From contig CAMFLR010000001.1 of assembly GCA_945957605.1 (NCBI GenBank), positions 496,001 to 560,000 on the forward strand: a DNA stretch of 64,000 bases, written 5' to 3'. The translations under genes and the position numbers were made by a program. Shown one piece after another: positions 52,283 to 60,083 of the stretch. How positions within the stretch are numbered: the stretch's first letter is position 1; each line of letters opens with the position of its first letter. The notes under the pieces were generated by a model. The model made no database searches. It was given only the letters and a program-made list of their open reading frames with translations, and was not told where the DNA came from. The DNA comes from an uncultured Isosphaeraceae bacterium. GTDB lineage: Bacteria > Planctomycetota > Planctomycetia > Isosphaerales > Isosphaeraceae.

Positions 52283-52336
52283 TCACCTGACTTATTAAGT
52301 TAGGTGAAGAATAGGCGTGCGAAGTTCGGCGGTCAA
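52283..52336 (-). promoter_or_regulatory. BlaI-type operon promoter with adjoining palindromic operator
   Basis: On the minus strand TTGACC (52331-52336) and TATTCT (52308-52313) are separated by exactly 17 bases. Directly after the -10, at 52283-52307, lies a 25-base dyad with half-sites TCACCT-x-ACTT and AAGT-x-AGGTGA; only one base pair and the centre deviate. This position covers the transcription start and fits a repressor operator of the BlaI type. Confidence 0.75.
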
Positions 52337-52472
52337 GGGGTGAAATTCGTGATTTACGCGGAAGTGAGGAGCACGATTCGTGCGCGGTGACCTGTGGAGT
52401 CGGTCCCAGCGCGCGGTTAAACTCTCTATTCTCACCCACTTGCCTGCGTTCCTACCCTCGAGGTTTTCTTCC

Positions 52473-54020
52473 ATGATTGCCGCTCGCCTGACACGATGGG
52501 CTGCCCTGCTGGGCACGCTCGCAGGTGCCCTGTTCGTTTCGTCGGTACAAGCCGATGTGAAGTTGCCCGCCCTGTTCACGCCGCACATGGTTCTTCTGCG
52601 CAACGCCAAGGACAAGGTGTGGGGCTGGGCTCAGCCCGGCGAGGCCATTAAGGTTGGAATCAACGGCCAGGTAAAGACGACCGAGGCCGGCAAGGACGGT
52701 AAGTGGTCGGTCACGCTCGACCCGATGCCGGCCGGTGGCCCGCACTCGTTGAGCATCAGCGGCAAAAACACGATCGTGATCGACGACGTGCTGGTTGGCG
52801 AGGTCTGGATCTGCTCGGGCCAGTCGAACATGGAGTGGAGCGTCAGCGCGGCGAACGACGCCGACCTTGAATCGCTCACTGCGAAGTATCCCAAGATTCG
52901 TCTCATCACCGTGCCGCTCGTTGGAACGCAGGAACCGCAGAGCGACTTCAAGGGTAAGTGGGAGCTTTGCTCGCCGCAGTCGGTCCGTGGATTTTCGGCC
53001 GTTGGCTACTTCTTCGGTCGGCAGCTTTATGAAACGCTTGACGTGCCGATCGGCCTGATCGACAACGCCTGGGGTGGATCGTCATGCGAGGCCTGGATTC
53101 GTCGCGACTTGCTTGAAGGTGACTCGAAGTATGCCGATTTGATGTCGAACTGGAAGAAGCAAGAGGCCGACGCTCCCAAGGCTGAAATCGAATTCCAGAA
53201 GAAGCTCGACGAGTGGAAAGCTGCGGCGGAGAAGGCGAAAGCCGAGAAGAAGCCGGCGCCTCGTCGCCCGAATGGTCCCGCCGACGCGATGCGCGGTCAG
53301 CATCGCCCCGCAAACATTTACAACGGCGTGCTCAAGCCGACAATCGGCTACGGCATTCGTGGCGCGATCTGGTACCAGGGTGAGTCGAACACCGGAAACG
53401 CCAAGTTGTATCGTGATATGTTCCCGCTCATGATCAAGAGCTGGCGCGACGAGTGGGGAATCGGTGACTTCTCGTTCTACTGGGTTCAACTCGCCGACTT
53501 TCTGGCTGAGCGTCCGCAGCCTGGCGATAGCAACTGGGCCGAGCTTCGCGAAGCACAAACACTCACCATGAACCGGTTGCCCAAGACCGGTCAGGCCGTG
53601 ATCGCCGACCTGGGCGAAACGCAGGACATTCACCCTCGCGACAAGCAAAACGTCGCCAAGCGCCTTGCTCGTTGGGCTCTCGCGAACGATTACGGCGTCA
53701 ACGTGCCCTACCGCAGCCCGCAGTTCGCGTCGCTGTCGATTAAGGGCGATAAGGCGACCGTGAGATTCAACCACGTGGGTAGCGGGCTGAAGGCGTTCGA
53801 CGTTCCCGAGATCAAGGGATTCGCGATCGCCGGCAAGGACGGGAAATACGTTTGGGCGAAGGCGAAAATCGTCGGGACCGATACTGTTGAGGTCTCGGCT
53901 GAAGGCGTGAAAGAGCCGACCGCCGTGCGCTACGCCTGGGCCGACAATCCGGTCGCCAATCTCTACAGCGTGGCTGGTTTGCCGGTCACTCCGTTCCGGT
54001 CGGACTCGGACGCGAAGTAA
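52473..54020 (+). CDS. Sialate O-acetylesterase-like (SASA) enzyme
   Basis: The protein of about 515 residues has a signal peptide (MIAARLTRWAALLGTLAGAL...VQAD) and a small beta domain, then the SGNH-type esterase core. ICSGQSNMEWSV carries the catalytic Ser, AIWYQGESN supports the oxyanion region, and ETQDIHPRDK holds the Asp-x-x-His. The family removes O-acetyl groups from sialic acids and other glycans; planctomycetes use many such enzymes on polysaccharides. GAGG lies 9 bases before the ATG at 52473. The gene ends at a clear terminator. Confidence 0.9.
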   Translation: MIAARLTRWAALLGTLAGALFVSSVQADVKLPALFTPHMVLLRNAKDKVWGWAQPGEAIKVGINGQVKTTEAGKDGKWSVTLDPMPAGGPHSLSISGKNTIVIDDVLVGEVWICSGQSNMEWSVSAANDADLESLTAKYPKIRLITVPLVGTQEPQSDFKGKWELCSPQSVRGFSAVGYFFGRQLYETLDVPIGLIDNAWGGSSCEAWIRRDLLEGDSKYADLMSNWKKQEADAPKAEIEFQKKLDEWKAAAEKAKAEKKPAPRRPNGPADAMRGQHRPANIYNGVLKPTIGYGIRGAIWYQGESNTGNAKLYRDMFPLMIKSWRDEWGIGDFSFYWVQLADFLAERPQPGDSNWAELREAQTLTMNRLPKTGQAVIADLGETQDIHPRDKQNVAKRLARWALANDYGVNVPYRSPQFASLSIKGDKATVRFNHVGSGLKAFDVPEIKGFAIAGKDGKYVWAKAKIVGTDTVEVSAEGVKEPTAVRYAWADNPVANLYSVAGLPVTPFRSDSDAK

Positions 54021-54028
54021 ATGGGAAA

Positions 54029-54062
54029 GCGCGGGACCGGTTTCGCGCCGGTCCCGCCTTTC
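54029..54062 (+). terminator. Intrinsic terminator of the sialate esterase gene
   Basis: GCGGGACCGG and CCGGTCCCGC form a 10-bp perfect stem with a 7-base loop, followed by CTTTCG. Confidence 0.83.
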
Positions 54063-54093
54063 GTTGAATTGGATTTCCGAAGGATCTCGACTC

Positions 54094-55032
54094 ATGAAGT
54101 TGGTGTCGAAGTTTGCCGGATGGATCGTCCTTTTTGTCGCATCTCATGTCGTTGCTCAGGATCAGCAAGCCAAGCAAACGACTTCAAAGGAACCCGCCCC
54201 ACAAAAGCTACAAATCGCAAGGATTGAGAACACGTATAAACTCAGCTCCAATCTCTACAGCGGCGGCGACCCGCATGGTCTCGAAGCATTAACGGCTCTG
54301 CAGAAGTTGGGCATCAAGACAATCATTAGCGTCGATGGCGTTGCACCTGATATTGAAGCGGCGCGCAAGCTCGGCATGCGTTATGTCCACCTGCCGATCG
54401 GTTACGACGGCGTGCCTCGCTCGCAAGCCGTGAGAATGGTGAAGGCAGTGAAATCGCTTCCCGGCCCGATTTATGTGCACTGCCACCACGGAACGCATCG
54501 CGGACCAGCGGCTGCCGCGGTTTGCGAGATTGCGGTCGAAGGATGGACAAACGAGCGCGCGGTTGACTGGCTAAAAATCGCCGGAACGTCTGCGGATTAT
54601 CTTGGCCTGTACACATCGGCACGCGAATTTACTGTGCCTACCGCTGATGAACTCGCTCGAGCGGGAGATACATTTCCCGAGCAATCGAAAGTTGCCGACT
54701 TGGTTGAGTTGATGGTGAAGGTTGACGAGCGTTGGGATCGTTTGAAGGCGGCTCAAAAGTTGGGATTTCCGGCGGCAAATCAGAATCGCGACGATGCGCT
54801 TCAACTCGTGGAATTATTCCGCGAAAGCGCGCGGCTTCCTGAATCGAAGGAAAAGGGATCGGCATTTCAGCGGGAGATGGCGACAGCAGAACGCGCCGCG
54901 ATTGGCTTCCATGAGTCGCTAACCAAAACGGATGGTCCGAAAGTGGTAGACTCCTCCAAGACGCTCGAAGCGGCCTTTAACGCAGTCGGGAAAAGCTGCA
55001 AGGCCTGCCACGCGCGGTATAGGGATAATTGA
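54094..55032 (+). CDS. Periplasmic tyrosine-phosphatase-like domain joined to a cytochrome c'-like haem domain
   Basis: The 312-residue protein has a signal peptide (MKLVSKFAGWIVLFVASHVVAQ). Residues about 40-180 resemble a dual-specificity/DUF442-type phosphatase: SNLYSGGDP, IKTIISVDG, YVHLPIGYDG and the P-loop HCHHGTHRG with Cys130 and Arg136 in a CX5R frame. Residues about 200-312 form a helix bundle that ends in SCKACHARYRD, a CxxCH haem site (Cys302, Cys305, His306) placed near the C terminus as in cytochrome c'. AAGGAT precedes the ATG. The combination suggests a haem-sensed or redox-linked periplasmic phosphatase; activity is not shown. Confidence 0.8.
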   Translation: MKLVSKFAGWIVLFVASHVVAQDQQAKQTTSKEPAPQKLQIARIENTYKLSSNLYSGGDPHGLEALTALQKLGIKTIISVDGVAPDIEAARKLGMRYVHLPIGYDGVPRSQAVRMVKAVKSLPGPIYVHCHHGTHRGPAAAAVCEIAVEGWTNERAVDWLKIAGTSADYLGLYTSAREFTVPTADELARAGDTFPEQSKVADLVELMVKVDERWDRLKAAQKLGFPAANQNRDDALQLVELFRESARLPESKEKGSAFQREMATAERAAIGFHESLTKTDGPKVVDSSKTLEAAFNAVGKSCKACHARYRDN

Positions 55033-55067
55033 GCGAAATGGAAGTTATATTCGCATGATAGTGTGAT

Positions 55068-55679
55068 TTACTTTTCAGCATCCAGGCTCTTGATCTGCAA
55101 TCGGCGAAATCGAACGGCTCCATTCTGTGACTGCAGGCCGATCGGTCCTTTGACGGGCTTTGCCATCTTGCCGACGTTTACATTGATTCCATTGAGCTTG
55201 GCGATGATTTTTTCTTCGTTCGCCTCGATTTCCGCTTCGTTCCATTCGCCCGGCTGTTTATATGCCTGGCGCTGGAAATTCGCGCTGGTTTTGGCCTCGA
55301 ACTGAGCTTTCAGGCCGAAAAGACTGCCAGGATCGTCGGCACCGATTTGATATTCGATGCACTCTGGCCAGACGACGTGCGGCGGTTTGATTCGCACGAG
55401 CACACCGCTGTTCGCTTCAACCTCGGCTGGTTTTACGTCATCGGGGACTTCGAGCATCCATTCGAATTTCAGCACGAAGTTCTTGTATTCGGTCTTGGTT
55501 GCGAGATAGCCGCGCGACTTGCCTGCGATGCGGATCTCGCCGTCTGTCAGGCTCGCATCGGCGGCTTCGATCTTGATCAGGTCGAACGTTGTCGCCAGGT
55601 CGCCGTTGAGGAGCGGTTTGAAATCAGTTTCCGCTGGCGACAGCAGTACGCCGGCGAGAAGTAAAACGTATAACGGCAT
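55068..55679 (-). CDS. DUF1080 (3-keto-disaccharide hydrolase-like) protein
   Basis: The 203-residue secreted protein has a short signal peptide and a concanavalin-like beta-sandwich of DUF1080 type (FKPLLNGDL, YKNFVLKFEWML, NSGVLVRIK, PGEWNEAEIEANEEKI, GPIGLQSQNGAVRFRRLQIK). DUF1080 proteins include 3-keto-disaccharide hydrolases acting on oxidised glucosides. It converges on the haem-phosphatase gene, with 35 bases between stops. Confidence 0.88.
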   Translation of the reverse strand: MPLYVLLLAGVLLSPAETDFKPLLNGDLATTFDLIKIEAADASLTDGEIRIAGKSRGYLATKTEYKNFVLKFEWMLEVPDDVKPAEVEANSGVLVRIKPPHVVWPECIEYQIGADDPGSLFGLKAQFEAKTSANFQRQAYKQPGEWNEAEIEANEEKIIAKLNGINVNVGKMAKPVKGPIGLQSQNGAVRFRRLQIKSLDAEK

Positions 55680-55881
55680 GGCAGATTCTCAGTTGGGGCG
55701 AAGGTCAAATCGCGCCGATCGTAGCCAAATGGGCGTGATTTGGGGAGGCATCAGCGAAATGCTGACTCGATCCAACGATTCACGCTTCACCTTGTTCACG
55801 CACGCGTGGAGAGTTAAGCTAGGGAAATCGCCGTGAGTTATGTCTCACCGGACAAGTCGTTGAGAAGGGAAGCGTTGCGCT

Positions 55882-57657
55882 ATGGCCGACGCGGAAGATC
55901 CGAAGCGTCTTCGCCCAACCAATCCAGCCGCCGGGCAGCCTCTGCCCCGTCTCTGGAAGGCTGAACCCGAGCCCGAAGACGAAGGACCGCCACGTCGCGA
56001 CCGCAGGTCCAGGCGCGATCGCGAAGAGGCAGAGGCCGAAGCCGCCAAGGCCGCGGAAGCGCCCAAACCGAAATCAAAGTCCAAATCGAGCGATAAAAAA
56101 ACGCCTCGCAACCCCGACTCGCCTCGCGCCAAGGGTAAGGGCGTGCTCGTCGAGGAAACGCCCGAGCTTGATACTCAGGAAACACGCGCACGCGTTCGCA
56201 TGGCCATCGGCGCATTGGTCGCGCTCGTTGCGATCGGTGGAGTCGTCGTGGTCTATCGCCAGTTTTTCGGCGCGCCTCCAGAAGACCTCAGCGAGGTGAT
56301 TGACGAAGGTGCGGGCATGAAGGGCGGAGCGACCGTCGCGACTGCGCCGTCGAATCCCGGCGCGAATCCGCAGGTCGAGCAAGAAGCGGTGAACGCGCTT
56401 TCAAACGCCCGCCAACTCGCGAAGAATGGCAAGATCAAGGAAGCGACCGCCGCGCTCGAACGCATCACGAAGTCATACCCCAAGACGAAGACCGCCGATC
56501 AGGCCAAGGCTGCGCTCGAACGCCCGAAACAGCAGCTTCCGCTTTTCGTGGATGACGGGGTTGTCGTTGCGACGACTCCCACCGAAAAGAAGCCTGCACC
56601 CGCGGAAAATCCTCCGCCAACGGTGGTCGTCGCTGCCGACACGCCGAACGCGACGATCTCGCCCGCGATGCCCAAAGATGCGACGGTGCAACTTCCCGTG
56701 AACACGGGCGAGTCGCCGAAGGCTCCGTCGGAAGGTTCGGCCGCATCGCGTGGCAAGGTTCCCACCAAGCCGCTCCCGTCAGGGTTTCACATCGAGCCTG
56801 ATTCGGGCGTGCACACCTCGGGCTGGCCCTATCAAATCGTGAGCGATCGCGACGGCGCCGTGATGGTTCTCGTTCCCGGCGATACCTTCACGCTCGGTCG
56901 TAACGACGGCACTCCCGACGAGGGGCCGGCGCACCAGGTGAAGCTGTCAACATATTATATTGATCAGCATGAAGTGACGAATCGGCAGTACGAGCTTTAT
57001 CTCAAGGAAACGGGGCGGAAGCGTTCGACCAAGGCGGCTGCGAAGGACGCCCCCAAAACTCGAACCGAAGAAGATCCTGTTACCAACGTGTCGATGCTCG
57101 AAGCCAAGGCGTATTGCGACTGGGCTGGAAAGTCGTTGCCGACGGAGGCGCAGTGGGAAGCCGCAGCGCGTTCGACCGACTCACGGCTCTATCCCTGGGG
57201 ATCGTCGGAGCCAACGTGGTCGAAACCGCGCGTCCCCAATCAGATCGATCCGGTGAATACATATCCGCTCGACCAGTCGCCGTATGGCCCAATCGACATG
57301 GCGGGAAATGCGTGGGAATGGACGACGGACTGGTTCGACTCGCGCTATTATCAATCGATTCGCGGGCAGGTGCTCGTGAATCCAACGGGTCCCACAGCGA
57401 GCCGATCGACGCCTCCACAAGTTGTTGTAAAAGGTGGCTCGAAGCGCTGGTTTGTTGCCTGGCGTGAAGGGCGCAAAGTTGATACCAAGTTGCCTTATGT
57501 GGGGTTCCGAGGCGTACGCGTTGTCGAGACGACGCCTACGACGGAACTCGCCGCCCCGGCTGCGGTGCCCCCCGCTGCACAACCGGGAGTCGCAGGGCAG
57601 CGGCCCACGCCCGTGCCACCGGCGACCAAGGGGAATGCCGCCGCGACACCGTTCTGA
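55882..57657 (+). CDS. Membrane-anchored FGE-sulfatase-domain (SUMF1) protein
   Basis: The 591-residue protein has a charged, Lys/Arg/Pro-rich cytoplasmic N terminus (1-105) and one transmembrane helix (about 106-127). A short helical repeat stretch follows (NARQLAKNGKIKEATAALERI), then a Pro-rich linker. The FGE/SUMF1 domain runs from about residue 320 (MVLVPGDTFTLGRNDG) to 540 (WGSSEP, DMAGNAWEWTTDWF, YVGFRGVRV). The domain of formylglycine-generating enzymes is widely reused in planctomycetes for non-enzymatic surface or kinase proteins; the Cys pair of the active enzyme is not seen. It ends at a very stable hairpin. Confidence 0.87.
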   Translation: MADAEDPKRLRPTNPAAGQPLPRLWKAEPEPEDEGPPRRDRRSRRDREEAEAEAAKAAEAPKPKSKSKSSDKKTPRNPDSPRAKGKGVLVEETPELDTQETRARVRMAIGALVALVAIGGVVVVYRQFFGAPPEDLSEVIDEGAGMKGGATVATAPSNPGANPQVEQEAVNALSNARQLAKNGKIKEATAALERITKSYPKTKTADQAKAALERPKQQLPLFVDDGVVVATTPTEKKPAPAENPPPTVVVAADTPNATISPAMPKDATVQLPVNTGESPKAPSEGSAASRGKVPTKPLPSGFHIEPDSGVHTSGWPYQIVSDRDGAVMVLVPGDTFTLGRNDGTPDEGPAHQVKLSTYYIDQHEVTNRQYELYLKETGRKRSTKAAAKDAPKTRTEEDPVTNVSMLEAKAYCDWAGKSLPTEAQWEAAARSTDSRLYPWGSSEPTWSKPRVPNQIDPVNTYPLDQSPYGPIDMAGNAWEWTTDWFDSRYYQSIRGQVLVNPTGPTASRSTPPQVVVKGGSKRWFVAWREGRKVDTKLPYVGFRGVRVVETTPTTELAAPAAVPPAAQPGVAGQRPTPVPPATKGNAAATPF

Positions 57658-57704
57658 TTCCCCTGGTGCGGGCGGGATTCTCGGTTCCGCACAATTCAAT
57701 GCAG

Positions 57705-57757
57705 CAGGCCCTCGTGCCGGTCGTGAATCCACGACCGGCACGAGGGCCTGTGATTTT
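57705..57757 (+). terminator. Very strong intrinsic terminator, 21-bp perfect stem
   Basis: CAGGCCCTCGTGCCGG... pairs with the mirrored ...CCGGCACGAGGGCCTG over 21 bp without a mismatch, around the 4-base loop AATC. The stem is followed by TGATTTTGTT. It lies between the FGE gene and the small basic gene and may serve both strands. Confidence 0.85.
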
Positions 57758-57792
57758 GTTGGGACGTGAAGCATCAACCGCTCAGGCGATTC

Positions 57793-57915
57793 TCACTTCT
57801 TCGTGGGGGCCTTCGCGGCCTCCGTCTTCGCACTCTTCGACGCAGCGGTCTTGGCGTTCTTCGCGTCCTTGATCTTGTCTTTCTTCGCCTTGTCTTTCGG
57901 AGCCTTGTCACCCAT
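57793..57915 (-). CDS. Small basic Lys/Ala-rich protein (MGDKxPK type)
   Basis: The 40-residue protein begins MGDKAPKDKAKKDK and is almost entirely Lys, Ala, Asp and Thr. Short proteins with the start MGDKxPKxK are widespread in bacteria and uncharacterised. AAAGGTG lies about 8 bases before the ATG. It is read separately from the longer open frame it sits in, because the similarity begins at this Met. Confidence 0.65.
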   Translation of the reverse strand: MGDKAPKDKAKKDKIKDAKNAKTAASKSAKTEAAKAPTKK

Positions 57916-58206
57916 CGTGGTCACCTTTCGTGTGAGATGCCTCGAGAAGAAATGGGGTGAGAAATGACGTGACCGGGACGCCCTGACCCAGGCACCCGAT
58001 ATCACTCGTATGAAATATGCGCAGAAAGTTCGAAAGTGACAAGCGTGATCTGAATCGAAGAATCGTTTTGACCGCCGGTTTTTATGCCTTGATGGTAAAA
58101 AGATCTGGATACGTGGAGATTGCGAGAACCAAGGAAGCCATCGCGCCGTAACCAAGGTTGTCGAGACAACCGAAATTGGCCCTGAACTCAGAGAGGGGAG
58201 AATGCC

Positions 58207-58593
58207 ATGCGGTGCTTTCCGATGACGTTGGGAGGAGTGGTTAGGCTGACCGCACTGGTAGGAACGCTCGCTTTCTTGCCGGCGACTGAGGCATTCGCGC
58301 GAGGCGGCGGCCATCACGGACATGGAGGCGGTCACGCCGCACACGTTGGGCATCATGGACACGGCGGCCATCGCGGTGTGACGATGCAAAGCGGCGGCTG
58401 GTCGCATCATCATCGAGGCTGGCGCGGTGGGGCTTGGACGACGAGCGCGTACTCAGGAGGGAACGGCTGGCACGGACATCGCGGCGCGTTCGTTTCGGGC
58501 AGCGGCGGATACAGGCCGATTTTTGTGCCGCATAAGGGGTGGCGCAGGGTGCCGTCGCGCGGGTTGCACGCGTTGCTGAGGAATTCGCGTTGA
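58207..58593 (+). CDS. Secreted Gly/His-rich protein
   Basis: The 128-residue protein has a signal peptide ending at EAFARGGG. Its mature part is rich in Gly and His (HHGHGGGHAAHVGHHGHGG), suggesting metal binding, followed by Trp/Gly and Arg motifs. A GAGGGGAG ribosome-binding site lies about 8 bases upstream. The signal-to-mature junction (AFARGGG) is shared with the Gly/Asn-rich gene at the right edge of the window. Function is unknown. Confidence 0.7.
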   Translation: MRCFPMTLGGVVRLTALVGTLAFLPATEAFARGGGHHGHGGGHAAHVGHHGHGGHRGVTMQSGGWSHHHRGWRGGAWTTSAYSGGNGWHGHRGAFVSGSGGYRPIFVPHKGWRRVPSRGLHALLRNSR

Positions 58594-58734
58594 AGCTTCG
58601 ATGCATCAGAATTCGGGAGCTACTGGCTATCCCAGCGCTCTTTTATGCGAGAGAAAACGGGCAGACACTGGCGAAGCGAGTGGCACCCAACTCGAAACTT
58701 CGCGATGGCAGTGAACTTGTGATTCGAAATGAAG

Positions 58735-58774
58735 AACCTCGCGATCCGGCGTGCACCGGAACGCGAGGTTTTGG
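58735..58774. terminator. Bidirectional terminator hairpin
   Basis: AACCTCGCG and CGCGAGGTT form a 9-bp stem with an inner CCGG/CCGG stem. TTTTGGTTT follows on the plus strand and TTCTTC on the minus strand. It lies 19 bases after the end of the molybdenum hydroxylase operon. Confidence 0.7.
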
Positions 58775-58792
58775 TTTAGATCGGCCTGTCAA

Positions 58793-59086
58793 TCAAAGCG
58801 GTTGATAGCACGAACGGGTTTCGCACGAGCAGTCTTGTCGTCCCACCATCTCGTCGTCGGGACCGAACCCTTTGAGGGTCTGGCCGCACCAGAAAATGGT
58901 GTTGTCGTAATCGTCGTGCGGAACGCCGTAGATGCCGTTGTAGACGTAAGCACCTTTGTTGCGAAGGTGACGGCACGGCACGCCCGGTGTCTCCGTTTCC
59001 GACTCGCCCTCGGACGAAGGCGAGTCGGGCCTAGGGTCCGGATTCGATTCCGTTGGTTGGTCCATCGCGGGGTCGTCGCCATGCAT
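58793..59086 (-). CDS. Small Cys-rich conserved protein, last gene of the Mo-hydroxylase operon
   Basis: The protein of about 97 residues starts MHGDDPAMDQPTESN, a disordered acidic/Pro part. A compact Cys-rich region follows (PCRHLRNKGAYVYNGIYG, DDYDNTIFWCGQTLKGFGPDDEMVG, QDCSCETRSCYQPL). AGAGGG lies 8 bases before the ATG at 59086, 4 bases after the FAD-subunit stop, so it is translated from the same transcript. The pattern C-x-H ... WC ... C-x-C-x4-C looks like a metal or iron-sulfur site. Function is unknown. Confidence 0.7.
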   Translation of the reverse strand: MHGDDPAMDQPTESNPDPRPDSPSSEGESETETPGVPCRHLRNKGAYVYNGIYGVPHDDYDNTIFWCGQTLKGFGPDDEMVGRQDCSCETRSCYQPL

Positions 59087-59090
59087 TGGC

Positions 59091-60080
59091 TTAGCCCTCT
59101 TCCCAGTAGCGATTGCCCACCGCCGCCAGCAACGCACGCTTCACGACGCTCTTCGTCAGCGGGATTTTGTAGCCGTTGTCGGAAAGCGGCTTTGCCCCCT
59201 GCACAGCGGCGTCACCGGCCGCCGCAGCGGACTCGGCGTTCACAGCCTTGCCGGTGATCGCCTTCTCGGCGGCTTCTGCGCGGTAGGGAACCGGCGCAAC
59301 TCCGTAAACGATCACGCTGGCCGACTTCACCGTGTTGCCGTCGAGATCAAGGTTGACCGACGCCATGACGAGCGGCCAGTCGTGCGCGGCCTTCTGACGG
59401 GCCTCGTACGACGCATTCTTGCCCTTGGCGGCGGGAACGGTGACCTTGGTAACGATCTCGTTAGCAGCGATCGTCAGTTCGCGATCGTCGGCCTTCTTGG
59501 GAATCTGGTAGAGCGAAGCGACCGGAATCGTCCGCTCTCCCTTCGGCCCAAGAATCGTCGCCGTCGCACCCAGCGCGATCAGCGGCGCGGCGAGGCTCGA
59601 CGGGCTGACGAACAGCGCGTCGCCATCGGTGTGGAAGATCGCGTGGTAGCGATTATCTCCCTCACGCACCATGTTTTTGCCGTCCTTCGTGGGAAGGAGG
59701 CCGAAACCTGCGCGGTAGTACCAGCAGCGCGGACGCTGGCAGAGATTGCCGCCGACCGTCGCCATGTTCTTGATCTGCGGTGTGCCGACTTCGGAGGCCG
59801 CCTGCCAGAGAGCGGGATAGCTCTCCTTGACGACCTTGCTCGACAGCAGGGCCGCCAGCGTGGTTTCTGCGCCGATCGTCAGACCCGAAGCGGCGTCGCC
59901 GCTCACGCCGGCGATCGCGGAGATGTCCTTGAGGTAAACAACCCGCTTGGGGCTGGTGACCAGGTCTTTCATTCGGCTGATCAGGTCGGTACCGCCTGAG
60001 AGCGGGGCCGCATCGACCCCGTCGAGCGCCTTGACCGCCACTTCCGCCGAGCTGGGGGAAACGTATTCAAAAGCCTTCAT
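59091..60080 (-). CDS. FAD-binding subunit of xanthine dehydrogenase-family Mo hydroxylase
   Basis: The 329-residue medium subunit has the FAD motifs LSGGTDLISRMKD and TVGGNLCQRPRCWYYR. It transfers electrons between the FeS and FAD centres. Two cysteines (114 and 119) sit where PaoB-type subunits hold an extra [4Fe-4S] cluster, but the later cysteines of that site are not seen. It lies 3 bases after the Mo subunit and 4 bases before the Cys-rich gene. Confidence 0.9.
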   Translation of the reverse strand: MKAFEYVSPSSAEVAVKALDGVDAAPLSGGTDLISRMKDLVTSPKRVVYLKDISAIAGVSGDAASGLTIGAETTLAALLSSKVVKESYPALWQAASEVGTPQIKNMATVGGNLCQRPRCWYYRAGFGLLPTKDGKNMVREGDNRYHAIFHTDGDALFVSPSSLAAPLIALGATATILGPKGERTIPVASLYQIPKKADDRELTIAANEIVTKVTVPAAKGKNASYEARQKAAHDWPLVMASVNLDLDGNTVKSASVIVYGVAPVPYRAEAAEKAITGKAVNAESAAAAGDAAVQGAKPLSDNGYKIPLTKSVVKRALLAAVGNRYWEEG

Positions 60081-60083
60081 GGA

